Source: Chionis minor (taxonomy: Eukaryota; Chordata; Aves; Charadriiformes; Chionididae). Taken from it: 64,000 nt of DNA. This document shows, in pieces, positions 12,283 through 22,699 of the stretch; the first letter of the stretch is position 1; the number at the start of each line of letters is the position of its first letter. The position numbers and the translations under genes were made by a program. The notes beneath the pieces were generated by a model. The model saw only the letters and a program-made list of their open reading frames with translations. It did not search any database and was not told the origin of the DNA. The stretch lies in NCBI GenBank assembly GCA_013398295.1, contig VZSF01006829.1:62001-126000 (forward strand). Direction: 5' to 3'.

Positions 12283-13502
12283 TACAAAAAAGATTCTTCT
12301 GATAGAGTCAAAGTCCAGTGTGAAAACTCTTAAAATAAAACAAAATAAAATGAGGAAAGTCTTGCAAAGAAAAAAATCCATGTTCCCCTGTTTGGAAAGG
12401 CAGAAAAGAAGTACACCTTCCTGTTTGTGTTTTGGCGTTTTGAAATGCTATAGTGTTTTTAGATATTATGGTAGAGATTGATAAAATAACAATAATGGTA
12501 GAAACACATTTAAATCTCCTTAGCTTCAGGCCCTTGAAGTCTCAAGCCAAAGCACTAAAGGTTTTATAAATAACTAGGAAAGACTGTCTCTCCTGTGGGC
12601 TCTGCCTGGATGAGACTGCCCTGGCTTCATTGCAAAGTGTTTGATTCTGGCTTTCAGACCTTTTCATCCAATTTGTAAATTCATGAGATGGACCTCCTAT
12701 CCCTGCTATCGATACAGGCTGAGGAATTTCAAAATTCTCCAAAACAATCAGCTGAAATAAATAAAGAAAGAAAATTCCCATTCAGGATTGGCATTCACCT
12801 CCGAGAATATGGTTGCTTTTCACACTCACATGCTAAGGTTTCATCTTGCCTAACTTCTTATGTCATAAGCAAGGCCGTCTACCTCTGAGCTAGTTGTCTA
12901 GACTCCTGTTTATAGTCAATGGAGATAAAGAAGCACTTCAAGAACACAATTCACCTAATCAATTCAGACATCTGCCTTTGGACAAGATGAAATACGTCCT
13001 CGTTGCCTATATCTTGCCACCGACTATAAAGGAATATGCAAACCACCACGTTGTGGTGGTGACTACAGTGAGATGAATCCCAGCCTAGATGACTTGCACT
13101 GCTAGTTGGCTTAATGTAGCAGGACTCCCCTTTGGCTGAGCCTGCAGGCAAGTGTCAGGACTATCCCTGAAACTACCCTTACTCCAGCAGAACTTAATCC
13201 AGAAGTATTAATGTTGTGAAAGGCTTGCATTTCCTATTCTTCCAGTAAGGTAAAAGAGAAGTGAACGTGGCTGGCTGAAGAGCAACTGCTTAGAATGAGG
13301 GCTAAGAATTTCTGATGGAGGCACCCTGAAGTCTGCAGAGAAGATAATTTGTAGAGGTGCTAATTTCTCTGCAAAATACCAGGTCACAAACAATGTGAGT
13401 TTGGGGCCTAATGTGTCACCCTGTAGACTGAGAACGTGTTAGAAAGGCACCTTCTTGCTGTCATCTCTGTCTTGTGATGGTAGGTCCTTTCTTTACAATG
13501 TT

Positions 13503-13684
13503 CAGAGGTGCTGGAACAGGTTGTCCAGGGAAGCTGTGGAGGCCCCATCCCTGGAAGTGTTCAAGGCCAGGCTGGATGAAGCTTTGAGCAACCAGGTCTA
13601 GTGGGAGGTGTCCCTGCCCATGGCAGAGCGGTTGGTACTAGATGATCTTTAAGGTCCCTTCCAACGTAAAACATTCTATGATTT
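13503..13684 (+). mobile_element. CR1 LINE 3' fragment
   Basis: The sequence runs GGAACAGGTTGTCCAGGGAA, then GGTCTAGTGGGAGGTGTCCC, then AAGGTCCCTTCCAAC, and ends at ATTCTATGATTTCT. This is the sense-strand 3' end of a CR1 element, 5'-truncated to about 180 bp. It is the only CR1 upstream of GAB1 that lies on the plus strand. Confidence 0.95.
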
Positions 13685-13720
13685 CTGCGTTCATTAGATG
13701 GACCTCTCCCCAAAAGCATC

Positions 13721-13742
13721 TTTTTTTTTTTTTTTTTTTTTT
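13721..13742. repeat. T22 homopolymer
   Basis: A run of 22 T starts 36 bp after the end of the CR1 fragment. It is not part of the CR1 tail, which ends in the ATTCTATG motif. It is a simple repeat and a likely site of length errors. Confidence 0.95.
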
Positions 13743-15580
13743 CCACTGCCTGATTTCCCTGGGTTTGACTGTATGTTCTCACTGGGTACCAAAAATATTC
13801 CAAGACATCTGGTGAGTTTCATTTCTGGTCTAAATTATTCTAATGATTTAAGTTTGTGAGTACTGCAGCATAGTTCTTGGGTTAATCTGTTGGGGGAGAC
13901 GGGAGCTTCAGCTAAACACATCTTAATCCTGCTTTGCATTCAGACATTTTTCCTTCTTTCTTCAGCTACTTCTAGGTAATCTTTTTATTTCCCAAGCAAG
14001 GAACTGCTTAAGCATGGAGACTTGAACAAAGAAAGGTAAGAAAAAGCAAAATATGCAATTAACTTAATTTATGATTATACTTGCATTGTAAGCTGAATTA
14101 TTGAAATTGTTGTATTGTATGAAAAGGCTCTCTAACCAAAATATTCCCTGATATGAGCTTGCTTTTTTGTGCTGTAACAGAAACCACCAGCCTGCAATGA
14201 CCTCGTATTTCCTGCCTCTTAGCCTTTACCTGCTCCCTTGTTATTCTATATCACAAGAAACGTATCTTTTAGGAGGTGTTCAATACGTTTTCCACCTTGT
14301 GCTTTGGAGGACAAACCATGCTCAACCCAACAGCTTGGGTCATGCCTTCTTGACTATGCATAGAATTGAAGTATTGGTCTCTTACATGACCATGCATTCA
14401 TTTTTTTCCTGAAAACATGGCCATCTGTACAGGAATTCTTATTTCTACTAGAAGACCAAACCAAATATGGCTGAACTATTAAGTTTCCATTGTGCTGAAC
14501 TTGTAAAACGCTTCCTACGCTAGAAGTCCATGCATTTTTCAGTACATGAGAATAGGTGCAAAGATATTGTCCTTATGGAGGGAAAATCTTGCTGATTAAT
14601 TTTTGAACAACATAGACCCGAGGAAGTTTCTGCATGGCTGGCCAAGCAGCCAGCCTGCTCCTTCTTCCTTGCCTAGTCTAGAAAGAAAAGGGAAATTCCC
14701 TTGCATGAAGTCAGGTAGTCAACTGATCCCCGGGCAAAAAACCAGAGGACAAACATTTACCAGTGAATTTCCATTCCAGAAGTGGGAAGGAGAGTTTTCT
14801 ACAAGAATGACAAAGGAGCTCTCAATGTATTACACCAATACAGAACTGAACACTGGTCCTTTTTTGTACAGTTCTGCAGTACACCCTTGCCTTTATTTGC
14901 CTACATCAATATTAGAAGGAATAATAGAAAAGAGACAGGAGGTAGCTTAATAACCAGTACACAACCCTAAAGTGTGTGGACATACAGTCATTTCATTTAA
15001 TTATGACTGCTTTGTATTACTTTCCTCAATCTCTTTGCCAAATAATCTGAATAACTACAATCTGAAAGAAACAGTAGATAATGTCATCTGTGAAGTGACC
15101 AAAATAATTCTGTGGATTAAATTTACCTGGGAATATTTCTGAAATCAAAAGGGAAATATCTGAAATGAAAACAAATGCCTAAATGCAGGTTTTTTCAACT
15201 TTAAAAGAATCTATCTTTTTGCACTGATTGTCGCGTAAAAACCCGAAGATGTTTTGGGGTACCGTTTGACATGCAAAAATTTTTATTAAATTAATTTTTT
15301 ATTATGTGATTAGGTTTTTTATTGGAGTGTTAGGTCTCTTCTGTTATAATGAAGCACTTCTTTTTTTTTTCCCAAAGTAAGCAGAAGGCATAGAAGAGTT
15401 TAGGGATCACTACCAGGACCCACAGCTGACCATGACTGCAATGTGGAAGTACAGAGGAATGCATGGGATTTCATGCTAAAATTAGAACACAGAGTTGGGA
15501 GCTGTAGCGAGCAGTGTCTTACTATGCGAGTCCAGAATTTCTAAGCTATTTGCATGAGAAATTAGCGTCATTTATATTTT

Positions 15581-16086
15581 TTAAAAACAAACCCATATAA
15601 ATTTAATCTCCTCTTCTATCAGCTCCTTGTCAAGGCGGCCTGGCAGGCAAACCAGAGGCAAATGGGTTTCCACGTGACCTATTTTATCTGGCGAGATATA
15701 TAAATAGTCTACTCCAAAATGTTGAAGAACCCAGTTAAACCACTTCGGAACATACTCGTGAAAGAACACAAAGTCAACGGAGCAGTCAAGGCATCTTGCA
15801 CATGCGCGTGGAAGGGAGGTGGTAACCAAGACGAAACCACTGTCCGAGGAGCCTGAACTCCAGTGCAATGAGCTGGAAGGTGGCACATGGTCACCGTGAC
15901 CACGTCCATAGTTGTCACATAGCAGGGCACGGCATCACCTTGCTGGTCAAAGTGCGTTTTACTGCCTCGTTGGTCACGGTGGCCGATCATGGTACTGTTT
16001 TGGATGGCAACGGCTATGTGGGATTCAGAAATGGCAACACAGGCAACTGTGCGGTAGCCGGAACAGAAGTGGTTTCAGCGCTGTAG
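15581..16086. other. protein-like open tract, possible gene relic
   Basis: About 500 bp that is richer in GC than its neighbours and open on both strands. The minus strand has frames at 15581-15886 and 15709-15990, the latter extending stop-free to about 16068. The plus strand has a frame at 15868-16086. Residues in the first minus frame (many aromatic and charged residues, for example FFHEYVPKWFNWVLQHFGVDY) look like a folded protein, and the switch between the two minus frames near 15.8 kb could be a frameshift in a decayed gene. I do not recognise the family. Chance is the main alternative. Confidence 0.2.
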
Positions 16087-16193
16087 GCAACAAGGATGGA
16101 TCCCTCCTAAGCTGCCTTCTCTAGCTGCTCTGCTGGGCACATCCTCTTCTCAGCCACTGGCAGCTGCCAATTCCATGCTCCTTTTTAAAAAAT

Positions 16194-16320
16194 GGGGGGG
16201 GGGGAAAGCCCCTCAGTAACCCAAGGGGCTGCAAAATGGCTGAACGCAGCTGATTGATTGTTTTCTTGCTGCTATTAGAAAAAATAAGAAAAAAAAAAGA
16301 AAGGAAAAAAAGAAAAAAGA
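16194..16320. repeat. G11 run and A-rich purine tract
   Basis: Eleven consecutive G at 16194-16204 are followed about 70 bp later by an A/G-only stretch (about 16277-16320). These are simple repeats with no gene content; the minus-strand frame across them gives a poly-Phe peptide that is an artefact. Confidence 0.9.
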
Positions 16321-18954
16321 GGGTCTAAAAAGCAAGGGAACCTCATTTGAAAAATAAGGTGACAATTCCTCACAACCAGTGACTGCAAAGCAAAAGAGCG
16401 AAATTGATCCTAGCGGGCACAATGAGACCTCTGCAGCGTTTTAGGCCATCACTGATACACTGGCAGGGCTAAAAAACCTCTTTCACCTCCAGGATTGGCC
16501 TTGTGCAGGAACACAAAAGACCTCCATAGTGCAATTAATTGAGCTCAAAGGACCTTTATCTTCCGGGCTTCCCGGGTAATGCTAGTAGGGAAATAACCTG
16601 CCGGGAGGAAGTGAGGGGAGAGGGTGGTGGTGTCCTGACATAGGGTTAAGGGGGTCCCACAAGCAGTGACTGCCCTGGAGGGGGATTTGGCACTTCCAAT
16701 CACAAGCCATATTGCAGGAGAACTTCAAAACGGAGCACACTTAATGTTGTTCAGACTTTCAGAACAGAACCATAGCAAGTGAACTAGCTCAGACCTTCAT
16801 TCTTGACAGAAGTCTTTGTGACTTTTATCCTCATTTCAGGAAATTATGCCCTAGCCTAATTCAGCTGAGTGTAAGGATTTTTCTACATGGAGAAACTGGC
16901 TGGCATAATTGTGCTCACTAACCTCTCTTCACAGACAGTTTTACACCTGTAAATATGCAGATGTTAAGAGTCAGACTAAAATATTGGTGCTGTTTATGCT
17001 TTTCATTAGCCTTCTTAATTGCTTCGGTTTACCCTAATACAGAACGTCTAAATTATGAACAGTAGAGCTTTGCTGGTTACACACAGAAATCCATGGCATT
17101 AATATTGCTGGTTTTGCTGGCTGTTGGCTTCCTTGGGGAGAGGGTACAGCTACATGCAGCCCTCTCTCGAGATGATTAGTGAGAGCGCCGGTGGAACCGT
17201 GAATGGGTAACTCAAACAGTGGAGAGCGGAAAGGGAAATCCACCACCGTGACTAGAAAGGGAGCAGTCCATCAGACATCATCTCAACTAGTCATTTGGAA
17301 ATCTTTCTTTGCTCTATTATAGTTTCTTCAATTCAACAATCCAAAAAAAGATTTTTACCTCCAGTGTTGGGGCTTGTGATTTAGGTGTGACCTAAAAGGT
17401 AGTTTTATTATACTCATTATTTATCACTATTCTTGACATTAACTCCTTTTCCCTAATCTACGATTTATCGTCATATGGCAGGGATGAAACCCACACACAG
17501 TTTGTCTCTGGATAGCTATTTTCAAGAAAATGAATTGACAAACTAATATATGACAAATATACGAAAACTAATGCCGGACTCCAGGCTAGGAGTGGTCTCA
17601 GCGTGTTTTAAAACACAAATGTAATGTTTTGAAATTTGACCTCAGGGACAATTTTGTGTCTTTGGACCAGCTAACTTTGGTTGGTGCCTCCATAGAGTCT
17701 GCTTGGACCAAAAGACTCTGGCTTTCTTGGATTAGTCCTCAAGACACGGGTTAATTAATGGGCTTTAAATGAACCATTGGATCATGCTACAACACCCTAA
17801 TGCCAATGGCATTTTTAGTAAGTTCACACTGATTCTACGTGTTCTTGCTGTGACGATACTAAATTGTCTCCGGGGTTCTAAAGGAAACTGGAAAATATTG
17901 TGGTTTTATCTGACGCTTGGAAATGATCTCAAATGTTGAGATTCGTAAATAACAGCATTAGTGGTTTAAACAAAAGAGTTATACTGAAACCCAGCTTGAA
18001 ATCTGAAGCTAACAGTACAATCTGAGTTCATGCTTACCAACTGCACGCATCGAATCCCTTCTTTACTCTTTCCAAGAGCCCCCCTGAGGCAGCTGAAACG
18101 ATGATGTGCAGAAATGTGCACGAGGATGGTTTGGATACTAGGCTTTGTGCACTTTCAACATCGATAAAGGCTAAAATCCACCAGTTTTCTTTTTTTCAAA
18201 TGTTTCTGGTGAAAGATCTTCTTTTGACGATCTTTCTTTCAGTGCTTCAGAGCGCTTTACCTGTCATAATTATTGTGAAAAGATTTATGGTGAAATTGGT
18301 GCACCGATTTTAATGTCTCCAGGCTCTCACCTTTATTTTTTTTCCTGTTATTTCTGCAAATGCCCCTGTCAAAACGCTGCTTTGTAACTTTTTAATGCAA
18401 TGTACCTCGAGGAATATGGCAGAAAACACGGCGGCGCTCCCTTCAACAATGGCACACTAGGGGGACTATTTCTCTGCAGTGGAAGAGTACTGGTGTTAAC
18501 AGCCACCACAGCGCTCCCATGCCAGAAGCCTGTAACCTGCAAGTTAAGTAACCTGCAACGACCAAAAAAAGACCAAAAAAAAAAAAAAATTTAATTATTT
18601 GGAGATCTTTTCTGGCAGAGTGGAAGAGACGGGGAGCACCAACAGCGGAGATGTTGAATGAGTTTGGTGTTTCCTTTCTAAATGAATAGTGTTTAGGATT
18701 GCCCTGCGTATCACTCTCTCTTTTTCTTTTTTTTTTTCTTGTTTTCGATTATTTCGATTTTTCTCTGCGAAGACAGATCAGAAAGCGCTGCCCCGAGGGG
18801 GTTCACCGCCCGGCCCCCAGCCGGGAGGGGAAGGAGGGGGGTGAGAAACTGAGCAGGCACGAACCCTCGAAACTTGATGTTTTTATTATTTTTTAAAAAT
18901 TGTTGTTATTTTTTTTGTTAAGCTGGTGGGTTTGGGGCAGGGTAACGGTGCTGC

Positions 18955-18988
18955 GGGGCAGAGGGGCTCGGGGTGGTGGTGGGGTGGG
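18955..18988 (+). promoter_or_regulatory. G-quadruplex motif
   Basis: Four runs of four G are separated by loops of about 4, 3 and 7 bases, and another GGG follows. This is a canonical intramolecular quadruplex pattern on the plus strand near the upstream edge of the CpG island. Further G runs sit just upstream (18928-18942). Confidence 0.7.
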
Positions 18989-19395
18989 TGCAGCCACGCG
19001 GGTGGGCGCGGGTTATTCCAGGGGAGATTTAAAATCCCTCCCGCGCTTCCACCCTAAGGACCCGCTCCCGCTGCCACCGGCCGGGCCCCTCGTTACGGCT
19101 TCTTCTCGGGGAAGCGCCATCACCCCCCGGGGCCGGGGGCTGGCTCCGGGAAGGACCGCACCCGGCGTCCCGCCTTTCTGCCCTCACACCCCAACTTTTC
19201 ACAGATTTTAAATTTTTTTTTTAAATTTTTTTTTTTCCCGCTAAGACGGTTTCAGACTCACTAAGAGAAGTTTCCCTTGTTTTTAAGGCAGCTCTGAGAG
19301 GGCTTTTGGGGTTGTTCGGTGGTTCCGTTTCTCCCACCACCTCCAGCGAAGGACCCTGCGGCGGGTTCCCAAGGAATCACCATTACAGCCGCCGA

Positions 19396-19451
19396 NNNNN
19401 NNNNNNNNNNNNNNNNNNNNNNNNNNNNNNNNNNNNNNNNNNNNNNNNNNN
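19396..19451. other. assembly gap, 56 N
   Basis: 56 unknown bases in the GC-rich promoter/5'UTR. Translated frames on both strands run into X residues here. The true missing length is unknown. Anything called across it, such as the 409- and 287-codon minus-strand frames, is unreliable. Confidence 1.
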
Positions 19452-19954
19452 GTGCCGCCGTTCGGCTCGGCCGCGGCGGCCGGCGCTGAGGGGCAAAGTG
19501 GGCTGGGGGCGGTAGCGGGGGGACACACGGACGGACGGACACACGACGCCGCGAATACCAGGGTAAACCCCTCCCACGCTCGCCGGGAGGGAGAGGACCC
19601 AGCCCCAGCGCCAGACGCGGCCGCCGCCCCCCGCCCCGCCCGACGGTGAAGGGGAAGGAGGCAGCGGCGCCGGCTGATCCCCTCCTCCCGGCGCAGGGGG
19701 AGGAGGAAGGGGAAGGAGAAGGAGCGAGCCCGGGGAGCCGCGGCGGCCGGCGCTGAGCTCGGCCCGGCGGCGGGAGGAGGGGAAGGGAAAGGAGGGGAGG
19801 GGAAGGGGAGCCCCCCGCGGCCCTTCCCCGGCGGGAGGGTCCCGGCGGCGCGGGGGGGGCGGTGCCAGTGAGGCGGGGCGGCGGCTGGATCCTGCCCTGG
19901 GACGCCGGAGCCGAAGTTGCGGCGGGGCGGCGGCCGCCCCTGTTGTCTCTCCCG

Positions 19955-19966
19955 ATGTTCGTGTGA
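19955..19966 (+). promoter_or_regulatory. minimal upstream ORF (3 codons) in the GAB1 5' leader
   Basis: ATG TTC GTG TGA reads Met-Phe-Val-stop, 278 bases before the GAB1 start codon and in a different frame. If the 5'UTR begins upstream of this point, ribosomes would meet this ATG first. Such very short uORFs allow efficient re-initiation and can tune translation. Transcript inclusion is inferred, not shown. Confidence 0.5.
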
Positions 19967-20244
19967 CTCGGCGGCGGCGAGGAGGAGGAGGAGGAAAGGG
20001 GGAACCTCCCGCCTCAGCCCCGCGGGCCGCTCCGCTCCGGCTGGTTGTCGTGCGTGAGAGACAGACAGACAGACACACCGCCCGGCTGCCCCGTCCCTCC
20101 CCTTCCCTCGCCCCGCAGCCCCGGGGAGGCCGGAGCGGGCGCGGTGTTGCCGCCGCTTCTCGGGGCTCCCTCGGCCCGGGCCGGGCGCCGCTGCTGCCGG
20201 AGGAGGAGAAGGACTTGCCCCAGCGGCGGGCGGGCGGCCCAGCC

Positions 20245-20316
20245 ATGAGCGGCGGGGAGGTGGTCTGCTCGGGCTGGCTCCGAAAGTCCCCACCGGAGAA
20301 GAAGTTGAAACGCTAC
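20245..20316 (+). CDS. GAB1: GAB1, first coding exon (residues 1-24)
   Basis: GAB1 is a cytoplasmic and membrane docking protein. Receptor tyrosine kinases such as MET and EGFR phosphorylate it, and it recruits GRB2, PI3-kinase p85 and SHP2 to drive ERK and AKT signalling. This exon encodes [20 protein letters not shown] followed by LKRY. As I recall the human protein, this is identical to its first 24 residues. The GAB2 paralogue differs (GGD at the start, CTGW, LRRY), so the paralogue call is firm. GWLRK is the first beta strand of the N-terminal PH domain, which binds phosphoinositides; the rest of that domain lies in exon 2, outside the window. The ATG has G at -3, a fair Kozak context. 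The exon ends at TAC before GTGAGT, phase 0. Only about 3% of the roughly 700-residue protein is here. Confidence 0.97.
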
Positions 20317-20322
20317 GTGAGT
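20317..20322 (+). other. GAB1: splice donor of GAB1 exon 1
   Basis: TAC|GTGAGT is a near-consensus 5' splice site. It follows the complete codon for Tyr24, so the intron is phase 0. Reading on instead gives VSAFSHPP and so on, which is not GAB1, confirming the exon boundary. Confidence 0.95.
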
Positions 20323-20444
20323 GCTTTCTCCCACCCGCCGTCCGCGCTCCCCTTGTCCCGTCCCTTCCCTTTTCCTTTTCCCCTTCCCCGCTTCTCCCCC
20401 CGGCGGGGCTCCCCGCTCCCTCCCGCCCGGCCCGGCCCGGCCTC

Positions 20445-20445
20445 N
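20445..20445. other. single N at an abrupt composition boundary
   Basis: A lone N separates CpG-island DNA (CCCGGCCCGGCCTC) from ordinary AT-rich DNA (TGGCTGCACTTAGC). CpG islands usually fade more gradually. The N probably marks a contig join or collapsed gap, so the start of intron 1 may be incomplete here. Confidence 0.8.
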
Positions 20446-20507
20446 TGGCTGCACTTAGCTGCATGGCAAGTATAGGTTTTACTGCTTTTATTCCTAGGTA
20501 TACGATA

Positions 20508-20600
20508 GACACAGGATAATTCAGATTGAAAGGAACCTCAGAAAGTCATCTGGTCCATCCCACATTTTTAAAGCAGGGTCAGCGTTGAATTCAAGCCATA
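20508..20600 (-). mobile_element. ancient CR1 3'-end relic
   Basis: The pattern TTGAAAGGAACCTCAGAAAG, then CATCTGGTCCA, then AAAGCAGGGTCAGC matches the reverse complement of an old, diverged CR1 3' end. About 90 bp is recognisable. It is the nearest transposon to the exon, less than 200 bp into the intron. Boundaries are approximate. Confidence 0.7.
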
Positions 20601-22647
20601 AAGAACAAGGGATTTAACAGCACTGGAAAGAAGGTGTAGAAGGCTGATTTGCTGATTGTATGTATCTAAGTCCTATTTTGTCAGAAGATTGTTAATTGCT
20701 TGCTTTGTGTAAGGGTTGCTCTTTGAACAGTGGAGTAAACCAAGTCTGGTTTCCTGGGGAATGATGCCCAACAAGTTCCTCCCCCTGGAGACTCCCTTAA
20801 ATCGCTCTGGAGTACCCTCTGTGCTATGCTGTGTCCCCTGGCTTCAGGGGAGATGAGTGGCCATCTGTGTTGTGGATCCTTGTGAGATATACATTAACAT
20901 CTCCCATAGCTCTCACATAGGTGCTAAGTGGACACCAGTTTACACATTTTGCCTGGTTAAGAGATGGGATAAACAACAAACTACTGCTGGGCTCTGTAGC
21001 CTTTTAGCGAGGCACTAGTTTATATTTCTGAATTTTGCATTGAATGTTTTGCACAAAATTTATTGAAGCTTTATTATTATTATTTTTTAAATCTTTGTTT
21101 CGCCAGTTAGGTGGTATTTAAATAGAAATGGCCTTTGTGGCTATCGGTGTTTTGTTTTTTATTTTTATTTAACTTACTTTTAAGCAGCTAAACCTTCACG
21201 TTCAAGTTGAGAACCTGTGAACGCGAGTCTTAATGCGCCGGTGTTATTTTCATCTGTTAGCGATTAGCAAGCGCTTCTCGAAGAACCGTTGCTGTCATGG
21301 ACAGTTGTGTTTTGGTTTTTTTTTTTTTAAACACCAGGAAGCTGGCGAAATTGAGCTCTTTACAAATTAAAAAAACCCCATGATATTTGGGATAGCCCAT
21401 TCTCTGGTTCCCAATGGCAAAAATCCCGTTCACGCAAAGGATGCAGGATCAGGCTTGCAGAGAACGTCCTGATGGGTCATGGCAGGGCTCTGGTTCCCTG
21501 CCAGATTGGACACAAGCTGTATTTTTGGCTGATCCGCTGTGTGTATTCACAGGATGCCGCTTTACGAAGAATTAAGAGCAAAGAAGTATTAATGTTTCTA
21601 AAGTTTGAAGAAATTTCCCGCTCAAATTATAAATCACGTACAGTTACGCTGTCTGTTAGCGGACAGAGTTGTAAGCAAGAGTTTGCCTTCCTAAATCAAT
21701 GTCATGAATCAGTCCCTAAATATGCTATCTTTTTTCCACGTAACTGGCCTTTCACTGTATTTATAGCTCCGCTTCCATACTAGAGTAAGGTAGAACCTTT
21801 GAGGGGAAACCCCTGACTGCAGCGCTGGTTGAGTGGTTCCCCATCCTAAAGAAGTAATTCCTTAATTTTCACTTGAAAGGGGGATCTGCTTTTTTGAGGC
21901 ATATCGGAGTGAGAGTACGGCAAGCTTATATGAGCGTGACTTGGTTTAGCATCTATGTGCATTGTAGGCTGTAAGGTCGTAAGTTTAAATCTTGCACGTT
22001 TTTTTTCGACAGTTTTCTGCTTGTATAAAAGAAAGGTACCATTTAAGGGAGGACTTAAAGTAAAATTCCTCTTGCTTGTCTGTAGTGCCTGATCAGTTGT
22101 AGGCTAAAGGTTCACACTCACTTCAAAGACCTAAAAGTGACCTTGACATCACGATCGCCATCTTCAAGCAAACAAAAAGTTGGCGTACTTAAGACGATGA
22201 ACTTTAACTGAGTGCACTGATTGAAGTGTTGGCTTATGCTCTCTGTAATTCTACGCTTAGGCAAAGGCACAGAAGAGCTGTGTTTTTTAAAGCCGTATTT
22301 TTATACTGGTGATATTTCAAGAGGCTGCACCAGACGAAAAGATGGGAAAGTGATTTCAATAGGAAACTGCTTTTCTGCAACGCATACTTTTCACATATAT
22401 ATATGGAAAACTGTAACTTCACGCTCTATTAGTTTTTGCATGCAAGTGTTGGGGCAAATCCAGGTTACCATCTGGGAAGGGAGATAAAAAGTCTGAAATT
22501 GCAGTTAAATATGGTTTCAGTTTTTAGGAAGGGTGAAAAGGAGCACTTTGAAGCTAGTACATAGACATATGTTTCACAGGGACTTAAATTTTTAGTTTGA
22601 AACAGTTGGACATGATATTAAAGCTAGCTTGCCATAATTTTGAGCCT

Positions 22648-22699
22648 AAAAAAAAGAAAAAAAAAAAACCCCAAAACAACAAAAAAACCCCAAACAACC
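22648..22699. repeat. A-rich / AACCCC low-complexity tract
   Basis: A runs interspersed with CCCC and CAAC. The same flavour recurs at 24331-24368, 27786-27827 and 38003-38039. It is a simple-sequence class with no coding content. Confidence 0.9.

Larger units (their letters stand above)
8969..13502. other. intergenic DNA with minor repeats
   Basis: No gene recognised. It holds the dispersed repeat pair (9268-9386, 11224-11334), a triple 9-mer (9593-9619) and a 21-bp tandem repeat (12236-12282), all listed separately. A 123-codon minus-strand frame at 10103-10474 matches nothing I know and is probably chance. Confidence 0.55.
13743..18759. other. intergenic DNA upstream of the GAB1 CpG island
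   Basis: No gene is assigned. It contains the open tract at 15581-16086, a G11 run with a purine tract (16194-16320), an A15 run (18575-18589) and T-rich stretches near 18717. From about 18400 the sequence gains GC-rich patches as it nears the promoter. Confidence 0.55.
18760..20445 (+). promoter_or_regulatory. GAB1: GAB1 CpG island, promoter and 5'UTR
   Basis: Base composition changes from AT-rich to strongly G+C- and CpG-rich at about 18.76 kb and stays so, with AT-rich interruptions near 18880-18920 and 19200-19260, up to the lone N at 20445. Sp1-type GC boxes are visible, for example GGGGCGGCGG at about 19875 and GCGGGGCGGCGG near 19920, and there is no TATA box close to the coding exon. 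This fits a TATA-less CpG promoter with dispersed starts, as expected for a broadly expressed adaptor gene. The transcription start cannot be placed from sequence alone. Short GGAC and GACA tetranucleotide runs (about 19521 and 20059) lie in the presumed 5'UTR. A 56-base gap interrupts it. Confidence 0.88.

Noticed and set aside
1..20244. Possible 3' end of USP38, the mammalian upstream neighbour
   Set aside because: No protein-like exon or terminal exon that I could recognise as this gene.
19283..20512. 409- and 287-codon minus-strand frames across the GAB1 CpG island
   Set aside because: They run through the 56-N gap and the lone N, are Pro/Arg/Ser/Gly-rich from GC-rich composition, and lie antisense to a confirmed exon. 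No recognisable domain.
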